Shown: positions 1 to 5,758, numbered from the stretch's first letter. The stretch: DNA of 5,758 nt from Roseicyclus sp. (GCA_018401055.1 JAGYLB010000040.1:1-5758), one strand, 5' to 3'. Made by a program: numbers and translations. Notes: generated by a model from the letters alone, not told the origin.

Positions 1-729
1 TGGCGTGGAATTCCAGATCTCGATCACCCGCTGGAAGATCAGGTCGAGCCAGCCGCCATAAAACCCCTGCGCCGCCCCCGCCGCGATCCCCAGAACCGAG
101 GTAAGCAAGGTCACGATCAACGCGAAACTGACCGACAGCCGAAACCCGTAGATGACCCGCGCCAGCACGTCGCGCGCGGTGTCATCCGTGCCCAGCCAAT
201 GGTTGGCGTCCGGGGGCGACGGCGCGGACCTGCCCAGATCATTGACCGTGTTGTAGCTATAGGGGATGAGCGGCCACATCAGCCAGCCCTGCTCCACTGT
301 CTCGCCATCGACGACGCCGGTTTCCTCCCCCGCCGCGATCACACCCTCCGGGTCGTCCCAGCATTCGCCCAAACCACCCGAGATGATCAGGCATTGCACC
401 TCGATATCGCGGTAGACGGCCTCGGTCCGGAAATCGCCGCCGAACTCGGTCTCGGGGTAGAAATTGAAGATCGGCGTGAAATACTCGCCCCGATACTGCA
501 CCAGGATCGGCCGGTCATTGGCGATGAATTCGGCAAACAGGCTCAACCCGTAGAGCACCGCAAAGATCCACAGCGACCAGTAGGCGCGGCGGTTCGCCTT
601 GAAATTCTCCCACCGTCGCCGGTTCAGCGGCGACAGCCAGCCTTTGCGGACGGGCGGGGCCATGACCGGCGGCACCGGGCGCAACCCTGGCTCGGGGTCG
701 ATGCGGGGGCGATTGTCGGGCATCGCCAT
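1..729 (-). CDS. yejE: Peptide ABC transporter permease YejE (partial, C-terminus outside the window)
   Basis: One of two inner-membrane permeases of a Yej-type peptide importer; it pairs with YejB to form the channel. The visible 243 residues begin MAMPDNRPRIDP. A proline- and arginine-rich cytoplasmic tail (1-48) precedes the first membrane segment (about 49-70). A long periplasmic loop follows (about 71-195), with recognisable family stretches FGGDFRTEA (96-104) and GWLMWPLIPYSYN (148-160), then NHWLGTDDTARDVL (176-189), typical of the oligopeptide DppC/OppC/YejE permeases. A second membrane segment starts near 198, and the frame runs open to the edge at ..EIWNSTP. The start at 729 has a GGGAG at 737-741, 7 nt upstream, inside the end of yejB; the next ATG (723) is 13 nt from that site. 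Only 1 nt separates it from the yejB stop, so translation is probably coupled. Residues 111-147, including Cys113 and Cys123, look like an insertion relative to E. coli YejE as I remember it. The EAA loop lies beyond the edge. Confidence 0.93.
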   Translation of the reverse strand, partial: MAMPDNRPRIDPEPGLRPVPPVMAPPVRKGWLSPLNRRRWENFKANRRAYWSLWIFAVLYGLSLFAEFIANDRPILVQYRGEYFTPIFNFYPETEFGGDFRTEAVYRDIEVQCLIISGGLGECWDDPEGVIAAGEETGVVDGETVEQGWLMWPLIPYSYNTVNDLGRSAPSPPDANHWLGTDDTARDVLARVIYGFRLSVSFALIVTLLTSVLGIAAGAAQGFYGGWLDLIFQRVIEIWNSTP

Positions 730-730
730 C

Positions 731-1885
731 TCAGGTCTCCCGCGTGTCGAAATCGATGCGGGGATCGATCCAGACATACATCAGATCCGACAAGATGTTC
801 ACGAAGAGCCCGATCAGACCAAAGACGAACAGAGTGCCAAAGATCACCGGGTAATCGCGACTGACGGCGGCCTCGAAGGCCAGTCGTCCCAGACCATCAA
901 GCGAGAATATCGTCTCGATGATCAGCGACCCGCCAAAGAACACGCCCACGAAAACCGCCGGAAACCCTGCGATCACGATCAGCATCGCGTTGCGGAACAC
1001 ATGGCCATAAAGCACCCTGCTTTCGGCCAGGCCCTTGGCGCGGGCGGTCATCACATATTGCTTCTTGATCTCGTCGAGAAAGGAATTCTTGGTCAACAGC
1101 GTCAGCGTAGCAAAGGCCGAGATGGTCGAGGCCAGCACCGGCAGCGTGATGTGCCAGAAATAATCCCCGATCTGCTGGATCAGCGTCATGTCGTCGAACC
1201 CGTCGGACGTCAGGCCGCGCAGCGGGAAGATCTGGAAATACCTGCCCCCCGCAAAGACCACCAGCAGCAAGATGGCGAACAGAAACCCGGGGATCGCATA
1301 GGCCACGATGATGACACCGCTGGTCCAGGTGTCGAACTTGGACCCGTCGCGCGTGGCCTTCGCGATGCCCAGCGGGATCGACACCAGATAGGCGATCAGC
1401 GTCGACCACAGCCCCAGCGAGATCGACACCGGCAATTTCTCGATCACCAGATCGATGACCGAGATCGAGCGGAAATAGCTCTGCCCGAAATCGAACCGCG
1501 CATAATCCCACATCATCAGGCCGAAGCGTTCGATGCCCGGAATATCCTCGGCCACGCATTCGGGCGCATCCAGATCCGGCACACCCGCAAAGCCGTCCTC
1601 GCAGACGATACGGGCGAAATTGAACTGGATGCGCAATTCGTCAAGGAATTGCGGCGGCAGGCCCCGCGCGCCCTGATAATCGCTGCCCTCGATCTGAGCC
1701 TGCCCGCCCGCATCGCCGCCGCCCCCGGAAATCCCGGCAAAGACGTCACCATCCCCTTCCAGCTGTGCGATCACCTGCTCGACCGGGCCGCCGGGCACGA
1801 ATTGCGTCAGCGCAAAGTTGATCACCATGATCCCCAAGAGCGTGGGGATCATCAGCAAAACGCGTCTGAGGATATAGGCGCCCAT
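731..1885 (-). CDS. yejB: Peptide ABC transporter permease YejB
   Basis: Inner-membrane permease of the Yej peptide importer (384 residues; E. coli YejB is about 364). It begins [20 protein letters not shown], the standard DppB/OppB/YejB first membrane segment (about 8-30). A long periplasmic loop follows (31-150). It is glycine-rich at 51-61 and then contains [12 protein letters not shown] (69-80) and [11 protein letters not shown] (130-140), both strongly YejB-like. Further membrane segments lie near 152-174, 190-212, 244-266, 304-326 and 348-370. The cytoplasmic EAA-type loop that contacts the ATPase is at about 271-309 ([15 protein letters not shown], then GHVFRNA). The end DPRIDF (374-379) also matches the family. 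The only cysteines, Cys95 and Cys110, lie in a stretch (about 91-117) that seems absent from the shorter E. coli loop. The gene starts 6 nt after the yejA stop with no clear ribosome binding site, which suggests translational coupling to yejA. Confidence 0.96.
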   Translation of the reverse strand: MGAYILRRVLLMIPTLLGIMVINFALTQFVPGGPVEQVIAQLEGDGDVFAGISGGGGDAGGQAQIEGSDYQGARGLPPQFLDELRIQFNFARIVCEDGFAGVPDLDAPECVAEDIPGIERFGLMMWDYARFDFGQSYFRSISVIDLVIEKLPVSISLGLWSTLIAYLVSIPLGIAKATRDGSKFDTWTSGVIIVAYAIPGFLFAILLLVVFAGGRYFQIFPLRGLTSDGFDDMTLIQQIGDYFWHITLPVLASTISAFATLTLLTKNSFLDEIKKQYVMTARAKGLAESRVLYGHVFRNAMLIVIAGFPAVFVGVFFGGSLIIETIFSLDGLGRLAFEAAVSRDYPVIFGTLFVFGLIGLFVNILSDLMYVWIDPRIDFDTRET

Positions 1886-1891
1886 GTGCCG

Positions 1892-3808
1892 TTACAACAC
1901 GCCCTGATCACGCAGCGCCTGCTCCGCATCAGGATCGACCCACCAGAAATCAAGGAAGCCGATGCCATAGGGTGGCAGCGTCTCGGGGTAGCGGTAGTGG
2001 TTGTAATAGGCGACCCACGCGCTGTCGTTGTGCCATTGCGGCACCCGGACACGGTAGGCGCGCAACACACGGTCCAGCGCGCGCACCGCCACCTCCATCT
2101 CCTCGCGCGTTTCGGCGCGCACCACCACCTCGACCAGCCGGTCGATGGCAGGATCGGCCAGACCCGCCACGTTGAACAGCGACTCGTCCGCGCCGATGCT
2201 GCCGAAAAGCTGCCGCAGGCTGGTGCCCGGCTCATAGCCCGTCTGGAAGAAATCGGTGACGATGTCGAAATCCGCGTCGCGCTGCCGCTGGCTGGCCTGC
2301 GCCCCGTCAACCCGGTTTAGCCGCGCGTTCACCCCGATGGCGCGCAGGTTCTCGACAAAGGGGTTGATGATCCGGTCAAACAGCGGCCCGGCGTTCAGGA
2401 ATTCGACGTCCAGCGTCTGCCCCGCCGCATTGCGCAGCATCCCGTCCGTGCCCGGCGTCCATCCCGCCGCCTCCAGCAACGCCGTGGCGCGGCGCACCTG
2501 CGCGCGGTCCAGCGTCCGGTCGGGGTTCGAGGGTGGCGTGGCAAAGGGCGCGTCGGTGAACACCTCGTCAGGGATCTGCCCGCGCAAGGGCTCCAGAATT
2601 GCCAGTTCCTCTGGTGTGGGCAGCCCGTCGGCCTCCAGATGGGTGTTTTCCCAGAAACTGTCGATGGGCGCATAAAGGCCGAAGAATAGCGTCTGGTTCG
2701 TCCATTCGAAGTTGAACATCAGCGCGATGGCTTCGCGCACGCGCGGGTCTTGGAATTTCTCGCGCCGAAGGTTGAAGACGAAACTCTGCCCCGGCGCGAT
2801 CAGCCCCTGACGGATTTCCTCGCGGATCACCGTGCCATCGGAAAGCCGCGGGAAATTGTAGCTGTTGGCCCAGTTCTGCGACGAATTCTCTTGCCGGAAC
2901 AGATAATTCCCGGCCGTGAACCCCTCGAATGCCGCAATCGCGTCTGCATAGTATTCGACCCGGATGCTGTCGAAATTGTGCCGTCCCCGGTTGATGGGCA
3001 GGTCATTGCCCCAATAATCGCGGTTGCGCACAAAGATCGTGGACCGGCCCGGATCGATCTCGCCCACCACATAGGGGCCCGATCCCACCAAAGGCGTCAG
3101 ACGGCTTTCGTTGAAGGCCCGCCCGCTGGCGACATGGCTGGCTTGCGAAAACACCGGCAACCCACCCGCCGCCTCGATCCGGCCACGCAACTGACTTTCG
3201 GGGTTGAAGTTGAACCGGATCGTGCGCGCGTCGATCACCTCGGCGCTGTCGAGGGTCAGCGGGATATTCGCACGGAAACTCGGCAGGCCTTCGTCGCGCA
3301 AGATCTCATAGGAAAACAACACGTCCTGCGCTGTAACCGGCGCGCCGTCGGAAAACCGTGCTTCCTCCCGGATGGTGAAGATGACGTAGGACCGGTCCTC
3401 GGGAAAGGCGATGGTCTCGCACAGCAGGCAATAGCTTTCCCCGATGGTGTCAAGCGTTCCCTCCAGCATCGATTCAAAGAAGATATTGGCCAGAACCGCC
3501 GGATTGCCCTGATTGGTATAGGGATGCAGCGAATCGAACGATCCGCCCGCGCTCGACCAACTCATCGACATCTCGCCGCCCTGCGGGGCGTCCGGGTTCA
3601 CATAGGAGAGATGCGTGAAATCCGCCGGATAGGTCAGATCCTCCAGCCCGAAGGTCCCGACCGCATGGGTCACGATCAACTGGTCCTGCGCCCTCGCGGG
3701 TAAGGCGACCAGCGCCGCCATCACCACGGCGGCGGCCATCGGCAGGGTGGCGTGCAGGCTGCGGGGCAAGTAAGCAAGTGCAAGGGCTGCGGCAGGGCGT
3801 TCAGACAT
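1892..3808 (-). CDS. yejA: Periplasmic peptide-binding protein YejA (extracellular solute-binding protein family 5)
   Basis: Periplasmic receptor that binds peptides and hands them to YejB/YejE. It has 638 residues from the ATG at 3808, a little longer than E. coli YejA (about 600). A signal peptide is visible: a hydrophobic core at about 24-37 ending PARA, with likely signal peptidase I cleavage after Ala40 (ARA|QDQ). The n-region of 23 residues is long. Family 5 landmarks follow in order: FTHLSYVNPDAPQGG (64-78), the hallmark HPYTNQG region (95-101), FSDGAPVTAQDVLFSYEIL (domain I), GSGPYVVGEI, NRDYWG, and PEDRSYVIFTIR. The C-terminus has the PQWHNDSAW and HYRYPETLPPYG stretches of YejA proteins. 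The ATG at 3808 is preferred over the adjacent GTG at 3811 because GGAG at 3815-3818 is 6 nt from the ATG but only 3 nt from the GTG. The mature protein has only two cysteines, arranged CLLC (127-130). Related alphaproteobacterial receptors import microcin-like peptides or muropeptides; the ligand here cannot be read from sequence. Confidence 0.95.
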   Translation of the reverse strand: MSERPAAALALAYLPRSLHATLPMAAAVVMAALVALPARAQDQLIVTHAVGTFGLEDLTYPADFTHLSYVNPDAPQGGEMSMSWSSAGGSFDSLHPYTNQGNPAVLANIFFESMLEGTLDTIGESYCLLCETIAFPEDRSYVIFTIREEARFSDGAPVTAQDVLFSYEILRDEGLPSFRANIPLTLDSAEVIDARTIRFNFNPESQLRGRIEAAGGLPVFSQASHVASGRAFNESRLTPLVGSGPYVVGEIDPGRSTIFVRNRDYWGNDLPINRGRHNFDSIRVEYYADAIAAFEGFTAGNYLFRQENSSQNWANSYNFPRLSDGTVIREEIRQGLIAPGQSFVFNLRREKFQDPRVREAIALMFNFEWTNQTLFFGLYAPIDSFWENTHLEADGLPTPEELAILEPLRGQIPDEVFTDAPFATPPSNPDRTLDRAQVRRATALLEAAGWTPGTDGMLRNAAGQTLDVEFLNAGPLFDRIINPFVENLRAIGVNARLNRVDGAQASQRQRDADFDIVTDFFQTGYEPGTSLRQLFGSIGADESLFNVAGLADPAIDRLVEVVVRAETREEMEVAVRALDRVLRAYRVRVPQWHNDSAWVAYYNHYRYPETLPPYGIGFLDFWWVDPDAEQALRDQGVL

Positions 3809-3814
3809 CACGGT

Positions 3815-3818
3815 CTCC
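3815..3818 (-). promoter_or_regulatory. Ribosome binding site of yejA
   Basis: GGAG reads on the minus strand 6 nt before the ATG at 3808. It decides between two adjacent in-frame start codons (GTG at 3811, ATG at 3808) in favour of the ATG. A similar GGAGACC stretch precedes yejE. Confidence 0.7.
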
Positions 3819-3844
3819 GGGCTCGTCCACTGTGGGGCAACATT

Positions 3845-3857
3845 CCCAGTATCTGGG
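3845..3857. repeat. Short perfect inverted repeat upstream of yejA
   Basis: CCCAG-TAT-CTGGG is a perfect 5-bp inverted repeat with a 3-nt centre. It lies between the candidate -10 element and the yejA ribosome binding site. Its position fits either an operator site near the transcription start or a small hairpin in the 5' leader. It is short enough to arise by chance in GC-rich DNA. Confidence 0.4.
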
Positions 3858-3864
3858 TCGCATA

Positions 3865-3894
3865 ACGTTAGAGACCACCCCTACCCGGGTTCAA
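3865..3894 (-). promoter_or_regulatory. Candidate promoter of the yejABE operon
   Basis: On the minus strand, TTGAAC (3889-3894) sits 18 nt before TAACGT (3865-3870). The -35-like element matches the sigma-70 consensus at four of six positions and the -10-like element at three of six, so this is a weak call. It lies downstream of the cycM terminator and about 57 nt upstream of the yejA start, where a promoter for the operon is needed. Short palindromes overlap both elements: TCAAGTTGA (3891-3899) and TAACGTTA (3863-3870). Confidence 0.3.
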
Positions 3895-3936
3895 GTTGAG
3901 ATTGCGTGATCGGGCCGTGTCCCTCACGCCCGCCGG

Positions 3937-3966
3937 AAAAGAAAAAGGCCGCCCGCGCGGGCGACC
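3937..3966 (-). terminator. Intrinsic terminator of cycM
   Basis: Read on the minus strand, the segment 3966 to 3947 folds into an 8-bp stem (seven Watson-Crick pairs and one T-G pair, nearly all GC) closed by the tetraloop GCGC. It is followed directly by TTTTTCTTTT (3946-3937). It begins 26 nt after the cycM stop codon. This is a textbook Rho-independent terminator. It should end the cycM transcript before yejA, making the yej operon depend on its own promoter. Confidence 0.9.
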
Positions 3967-3992
3967 CCTTGGTCCAGCGCAGAGGCGCAACT

Positions 3993-4508
3993 TTACTGGA
4001 AGGTCGCCATATAGGCGATCAGGTTCGCCCGATCCTCGACCTCGCGCATGCCGTTGTAGGCCATCGCGGTGCCGGGCGCATATGCGCGCGGGTTTTCGAG
4101 GAAGGCCGACAGGTTCTCGGGCGTCCACGCCCCGTCTTGCGACATCAGCGCGTCGGAATAGTTGAACCCTTCGGCGGAATGCTTGGGACGGTCGACAACT
4201 CCGTGCAGGTAGGGCCCAACGCGATTCTGGCCGGCTTCCAGCACATGGCAGGCCGAACACTGCCGCCAAAGCCGCTCACCAGCCGCCGCATCAGCGGCTG
4301 CATAGACGTCGGCAAAGGCAACCTCGATCACCTCTTCCGCAACCTCGGGCGCGGCCTCTTCTTCTTCCATGACGATCGCGAAACCGCGCACGTCATCGTG
4401 GCTTTCGATGTTGTACAGGCCCTCGGCGGCCCATCCGCCCAGCAAAAGCACCAGCATGCCGCCGCAGACGGATGCGAATGCCTTGGTGATGGTCATCGTG
4501 TCGAACAT
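3993..4508 (-). CDS. cycM: Membrane-anchored cytochrome c552 (CycM type, class I c-type cytochrome)
   Basis: Electron carrier tethered to the inner membrane with its heme domain in the periplasm. In Paracoccus and Bradyrhizobium, CycM carries electrons from the bc1 complex to the aa3-type oxidase. The 171-residue protein has an uncleaved N-terminal anchor (about 10-32), an acidic Ala/Glu-rich linker (about 35-75, with EEEE at 48-51), then the cytochrome domain. The heme site is CSACH (Cys84, Cys87, His88), followed by VGPYLHGVVDR (97-107) and GFNYSDAL (114-121). The likely sixth ligand is Met149 in PGTAMAYNGM. The C-terminal helix EDRANLIAYM (158-167) is typical. The start MFDTMTITK at 4508 is chosen because it resembles the start of Paracoccus CycM as I recall it and has GGGAAG at 4512-4517. 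The frame stays open to an ATG at 4628, but that would add about 40 residues unlike the family. The gene stands alone, with its own terminator, divergent from pheA. Confidence 0.94.
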   Translation of the reverse strand: MFDTMTITKAFASVCGGMLVLLLGGWAAEGLYNIESHDDVRGFAIVMEEEEAAPEVAEEVIEVAFADVYAAADAAAGERLWRQCSACHVLEAGQNRVGPYLHGVVDRPKHSAEGFNYSDALMSQDGAWTPENLSAFLENPRAYAPGTAMAYNGMREVEDRANLIAYMATFQ

Positions 4509-4614
4509 GATCTTCCCATTCGGTATCGCCGTTTCGGGGGTATGTATGGGGTTTCGCCCCTGCATGGCAAGGTATAGAGAGCGCGACGAAACGCCCACAT
4601 CTACAGGTAGACCC
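4509..4614. other. Divergent intergenic region between cycM and pheA
   Basis: This 106-nt spacer must hold the promoters of both cycM and pheA. GTTTCG occurs twice in the same orientation, at 4531-4536 and 4551-4556 (20 nt apart, about two helical turns), and once inverted as CGAAAC at 4587-4592. For pheA, TATAGA at 4573-4578 could be a -10 element, but no convincing -35 element lies 16-18 nt upstream. The pheA ribosome binding site is AGG at 4605-4607, 7 nt before its ATG. No phenylalanine-rich leader peptide is present. Confidence 0.5.
4543..4570 (-). promoter_or_regulatory. Candidate promoter of cycM
   Basis: On the minus strand, TTGCCA (4565-4570) matches five of six positions of the -35 consensus. 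It is followed after 16 nt by CATACA (4543-4548), a weak -10 element. It lies about 35 nt upstream of the cycM start. The spacer contains a small GGGG/CCCC inverted repeat (4548-4560). This is suggestive only, since no other evidence supports it. Confidence 0.35.
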
Positions 4615-5445
4615 ATGACCGGACGCATCGCCTTTCAGGGGGAACCCGGCGCCTATTCCCATCAGGCCATCCACGACGCCCGTCCGGGGATGGAGGCCCT
4701 GCCCTGCGCCAGTTTCGAAGATGCCATCGCGGCCGTCCAGACAGGCCGCGCCGATCAGGCGATGCTGCCGGTGGAAAACACCACCTATGGCCGCGTCGCC
4801 GACATCCACCGCCTGCTGCCCGCGTCTGACCTGCATATCGTGGACGAGGTCTTTGTCCGCGTGCACATCAACCTGCTGGCCGTGCCCGGCGCGCAGATTT
4901 CCGACATCCGCGAGGCGCACAGCCATCTGGTTTTGCTGCCGCAATGCGCCCGTTTCCTGCGTGAGCATGACATCAAGGGTCAGGTCAGCCCCGACAATGC
5001 CCGCGCTGCCCGTGACGTCGCCGCATGGGGCGACCGCACAAAGGCGGCACTTGCCTCGGAGCTGGCGGCCGAGATCTACGGCCTGAACGTGCTCGCCCGC
5101 CATATCGAGGACAATGACACCAACACCACCCGCTTTCTCATCATGGACCGCACCCCCGACCTGACGCGTCGCGCGGGTCACATGATGACCACCTTCGTCT
5201 TCCGTGTCCGCAACATCCCGGCAGCACTTTACAAGGCGATGGGCGGCTTTGCGACCAATGGCGTGAACATGACCAAGCTGGAAAGCTACATGGTCGACGG
5301 CTCCTTCACCGCGACGCAGTTCTACGCCGACATCGAAGGCCACCCCGAAGACGACAACGTCAAGCTCGCGCTCGAGGAACTGAGGTATTTCACCAGCTTC
5401 CTCAAGATATTGGGCACCTATCCGGCGGCATCCGTCAGGGATTGA
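4615..5445 (+). CDS. pheA: Prephenate dehydratase (monofunctional, with C-terminal ACT domain)
   Basis: Converts prephenate to phenylpyruvate, the committed step of phenylalanine synthesis in the cytoplasm. The 276-residue protein has no fused chorismate mutase domain. The catalytic domain (about 1-180) shows the N-terminal IAFQGEPGAYSHQA (5-18), LPVENTTYG (51-59), SHLVLLPQC (103-111) and the hallmark TRF catalytic motif (Thr172-Arg173-Phe174) in DNDTNTTRFLIM. The C-terminal ACT domain (about 190-270) carries FATNGVNMTKLESY (212-225) and FYADIEGH (236-243) and is expected to bind phenylalanine for feedback inhibition. The GALV and ESRP signatures known from other family members read AALY (203-206) and ESYM (223-226) here, which I recall as common in alphaproteobacteria. 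The start at 4615 is chosen because MTGRIAFQGEPGAYSHQ matches the family N-terminus and AGG at 4605-4607 is well placed; the frame is open further upstream but overlaps cycM. Its end overlaps the convergent LysR gene by 11 nt. Confidence 0.96.
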   Translation: MTGRIAFQGEPGAYSHQAIHDARPGMEALPCASFEDAIAAVQTGRADQAMLPVENTTYGRVADIHRLLPASDLHIVDEVFVRVHINLLAVPGAQISDIREAHSHLVLLPQCARFLREHDIKGQVSPDNARAARDVAAWGDRTKAALASELAAEIYGLNVLARHIEDNDTNTTRFLIMDRTPDLTRRAGHMMTTFVFRVRNIPAALYKAMGGFATNGVNMTKLESYMVDGSFTATQFYADIEGHPEDDNVKLALEELRYFTSFLKILGTYPAASVRD

Positions 5446-5758
5446 ACCGCGTCACCGGCGGCAATCGCCGCAAGGCGGGATGCGGAAAATTCCGTTTCGC
5501 GGTGATTGCGTAAAAGGTTTCCACGATCCCCAACTCGGTCGGATGCTTGATCAAGACGCCCGCCCCGATCTCGTCGGCCATGACCACGGGGGGCGCAAGC
5601 GCTATGCCCACGCCCTGCCGCGTCAGCAGGCGCACCATCGCCATGTCGTCGACCTCGGCCGCGATATGGGGCACGATCCCCTTGCGGGCACACAGCGCGT
5701 CGAACCCGGTGCGGATCGAGCTTTCGGTCGGCACGATCAGCGGCTGGTTGGCCAGCAG
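5435..5758 (-). CDS. LysR-family transcriptional regulator, NhaR-like (partial, C-terminal third)
   Basis: The 107 visible residues are the end of the effector-binding domain of a LysR-type regulator; the DNA-binding helix-turn-helix lies beyond the right edge. The frame is open to the edge, starting LLANQPLIVPTESSIRTGFD. The following stretches IAAEVDDMAMVRLLTRQGVG and IALAPPVVMADEI, and the ending VETFYAITAKR with NFPHPAL, resemble the second half of NhaR-type LysR proteins (compare the QPxLLPT, GEFDDSALLKAFG and FYAI patterns as I remember them). NhaR in E. coli activates the sodium/proton antiporter gene nhaA, but many homologues control other targets, so no target is assigned. LysR regulators usually act on a divergent neighbour, which would lie outside the window to the right; pheA is convergent and therefore a less likely target. 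The stop codon lies inside the last codons of pheA. Confidence 0.85.
   Translation of the reverse strand: MLANQPLIVPTESSIRTGFDALCARKGIVPHIAAEVDDMAMVRLLTRQGVGIALAPPVVMADEIGAGVLIKHPTELGIVETFYAITAKRNFPHPALRRLPPVTRFNP

Noticed and set aside
599..2320. A 573-codon open frame on the plus strand, opposite yejB, part of yejA and the start of yejE.
   Set aside because: It runs antisense to clearly conserved Yej genes, its product is a low-complexity mix of Arg, His, Gln, Asp and Gly with no recognisable domain, and such antisense frames are common in GC-rich genomes.
2750..3703. A 317-codon plus-strand open frame opposite yejA.
   Set aside because: It is the antisense shadow of a well-supported solute-binding protein gene, with no domain I recognise.
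4464..4466. Cys15 of CycM considered as a lipoprotein acylation site.
   Set aside because: The residues before it (ASV) do not form a lipobox, and the hydrophobic segment lies after rather than before the cysteine, as expected for a membrane anchor.
4542..4577. An 11-residue leader peptide frame (MYGVSPLHGKV) upstream of pheA, considered as an attenuator.
   Set aside because: It contains no phenylalanine codon and no terminator/antiterminator pair follows it before pheA.
4369..4614. Upstream extension of the pheA reading frame.
   Set aside because: The extra 82 codons overlap cycM on the other strand and do not resemble the family. The ATG at 4615 has a ribosome binding site and gives the standard N-terminus.
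4393..5343. A 316-codon minus-strand open frame opposite pheA.
   Set aside because: It is antisense to a prephenate dehydratase with intact catalytic and ACT motifs, and it also overlaps cycM in another frame.
5458..5471. Hairpin GCGGC-AATC-GCCGC just after pheA, considered as its terminator.
   Set aside because: No T-tract follows on the plus strand, and the stem lies inside LysR coding sequence.
5483..5494. Palindrome CGGAA-AA-TTCCG followed by three T on the plus strand.
   Set aside because: The stem is short with almost no loop, the T-run is only three bases, and it falls within LysR coding sequence.
1..5758. Search for mobile elements, CRISPR arrays, toxin-antitoxin or defence genes, and tRNA or rRNA genes.
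   Set aside because: No such structure was seen: coding density is high, all genes are recognisable housekeeping or transport families, and no long repeats were noticed.

Overview
The window reads as chromosomal DNA of an alphaproteobacterium, most likely in or near the Rhodobacteraceae (Rhodobacter/Paracoccus/Roseobacter relatives). The reasons are the high GC content, the strong third-position GC bias, a membrane-anchored cytochrome c552 of the CycM type whose N-terminus (MFDTMTITK) closely resembles the Paracoccus protein as I remember it, and an alphaproteobacterial-type monofunctional prephenate dehydratase. This is inferred from remembered family sequences; no search was run.

Layout. 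Positions 1-3808, minus strand, hold the first three genes of a Yej-type peptide ABC importer in the order yejA (periplasmic binding protein), yejB (permease), yejE (permease, cut by the left edge). They lie 6 nt and 1 nt apart, so they form one operon. The ATPase gene yejF would be expected just beyond the left edge. Positions 3809-3992 hold the yejA upstream region, with several short palindromes around a weak candidate promoter, and the strong intrinsic terminator of the next gene. Positions 3993-4508, minus strand, encode the cytochrome c552 CycM. A 106-nt divergent spacer separates it from pheA (4615-5445, plus strand), a prephenate dehydratase with a C-terminal ACT domain. The right end (5435-5758, minus strand) is the C-terminal third of a LysR-family regulator resembling NhaR; its stop lies inside the end of pheA, so the two genes overlap tail to tail by 11 nt.

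How the genes work together. YejA delivers peptides to the YejB/YejE channel. Family members import microcin C-type peptides and, in some alphaproteobacteria, muropeptides from cell-wall turnover. CycM carries electrons from the bc1 complex to terminal oxidase, and PheA makes phenylpyruvate for phenylalanine synthesis. The three units look functionally independent: a strong terminator separates cycM from yej, and pheA is divergent.

No mobile element, CRISPR array, tRNA, rRNA or obviously novel system is visible, and there is no gene-free stretch over 300 nt. The most notable feature is that all three visible Yej proteins carry exactly two cysteines each, all predicted to be periplasmic; in the two permeases these lie in loops that look longer than in the E. 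coli proteins.
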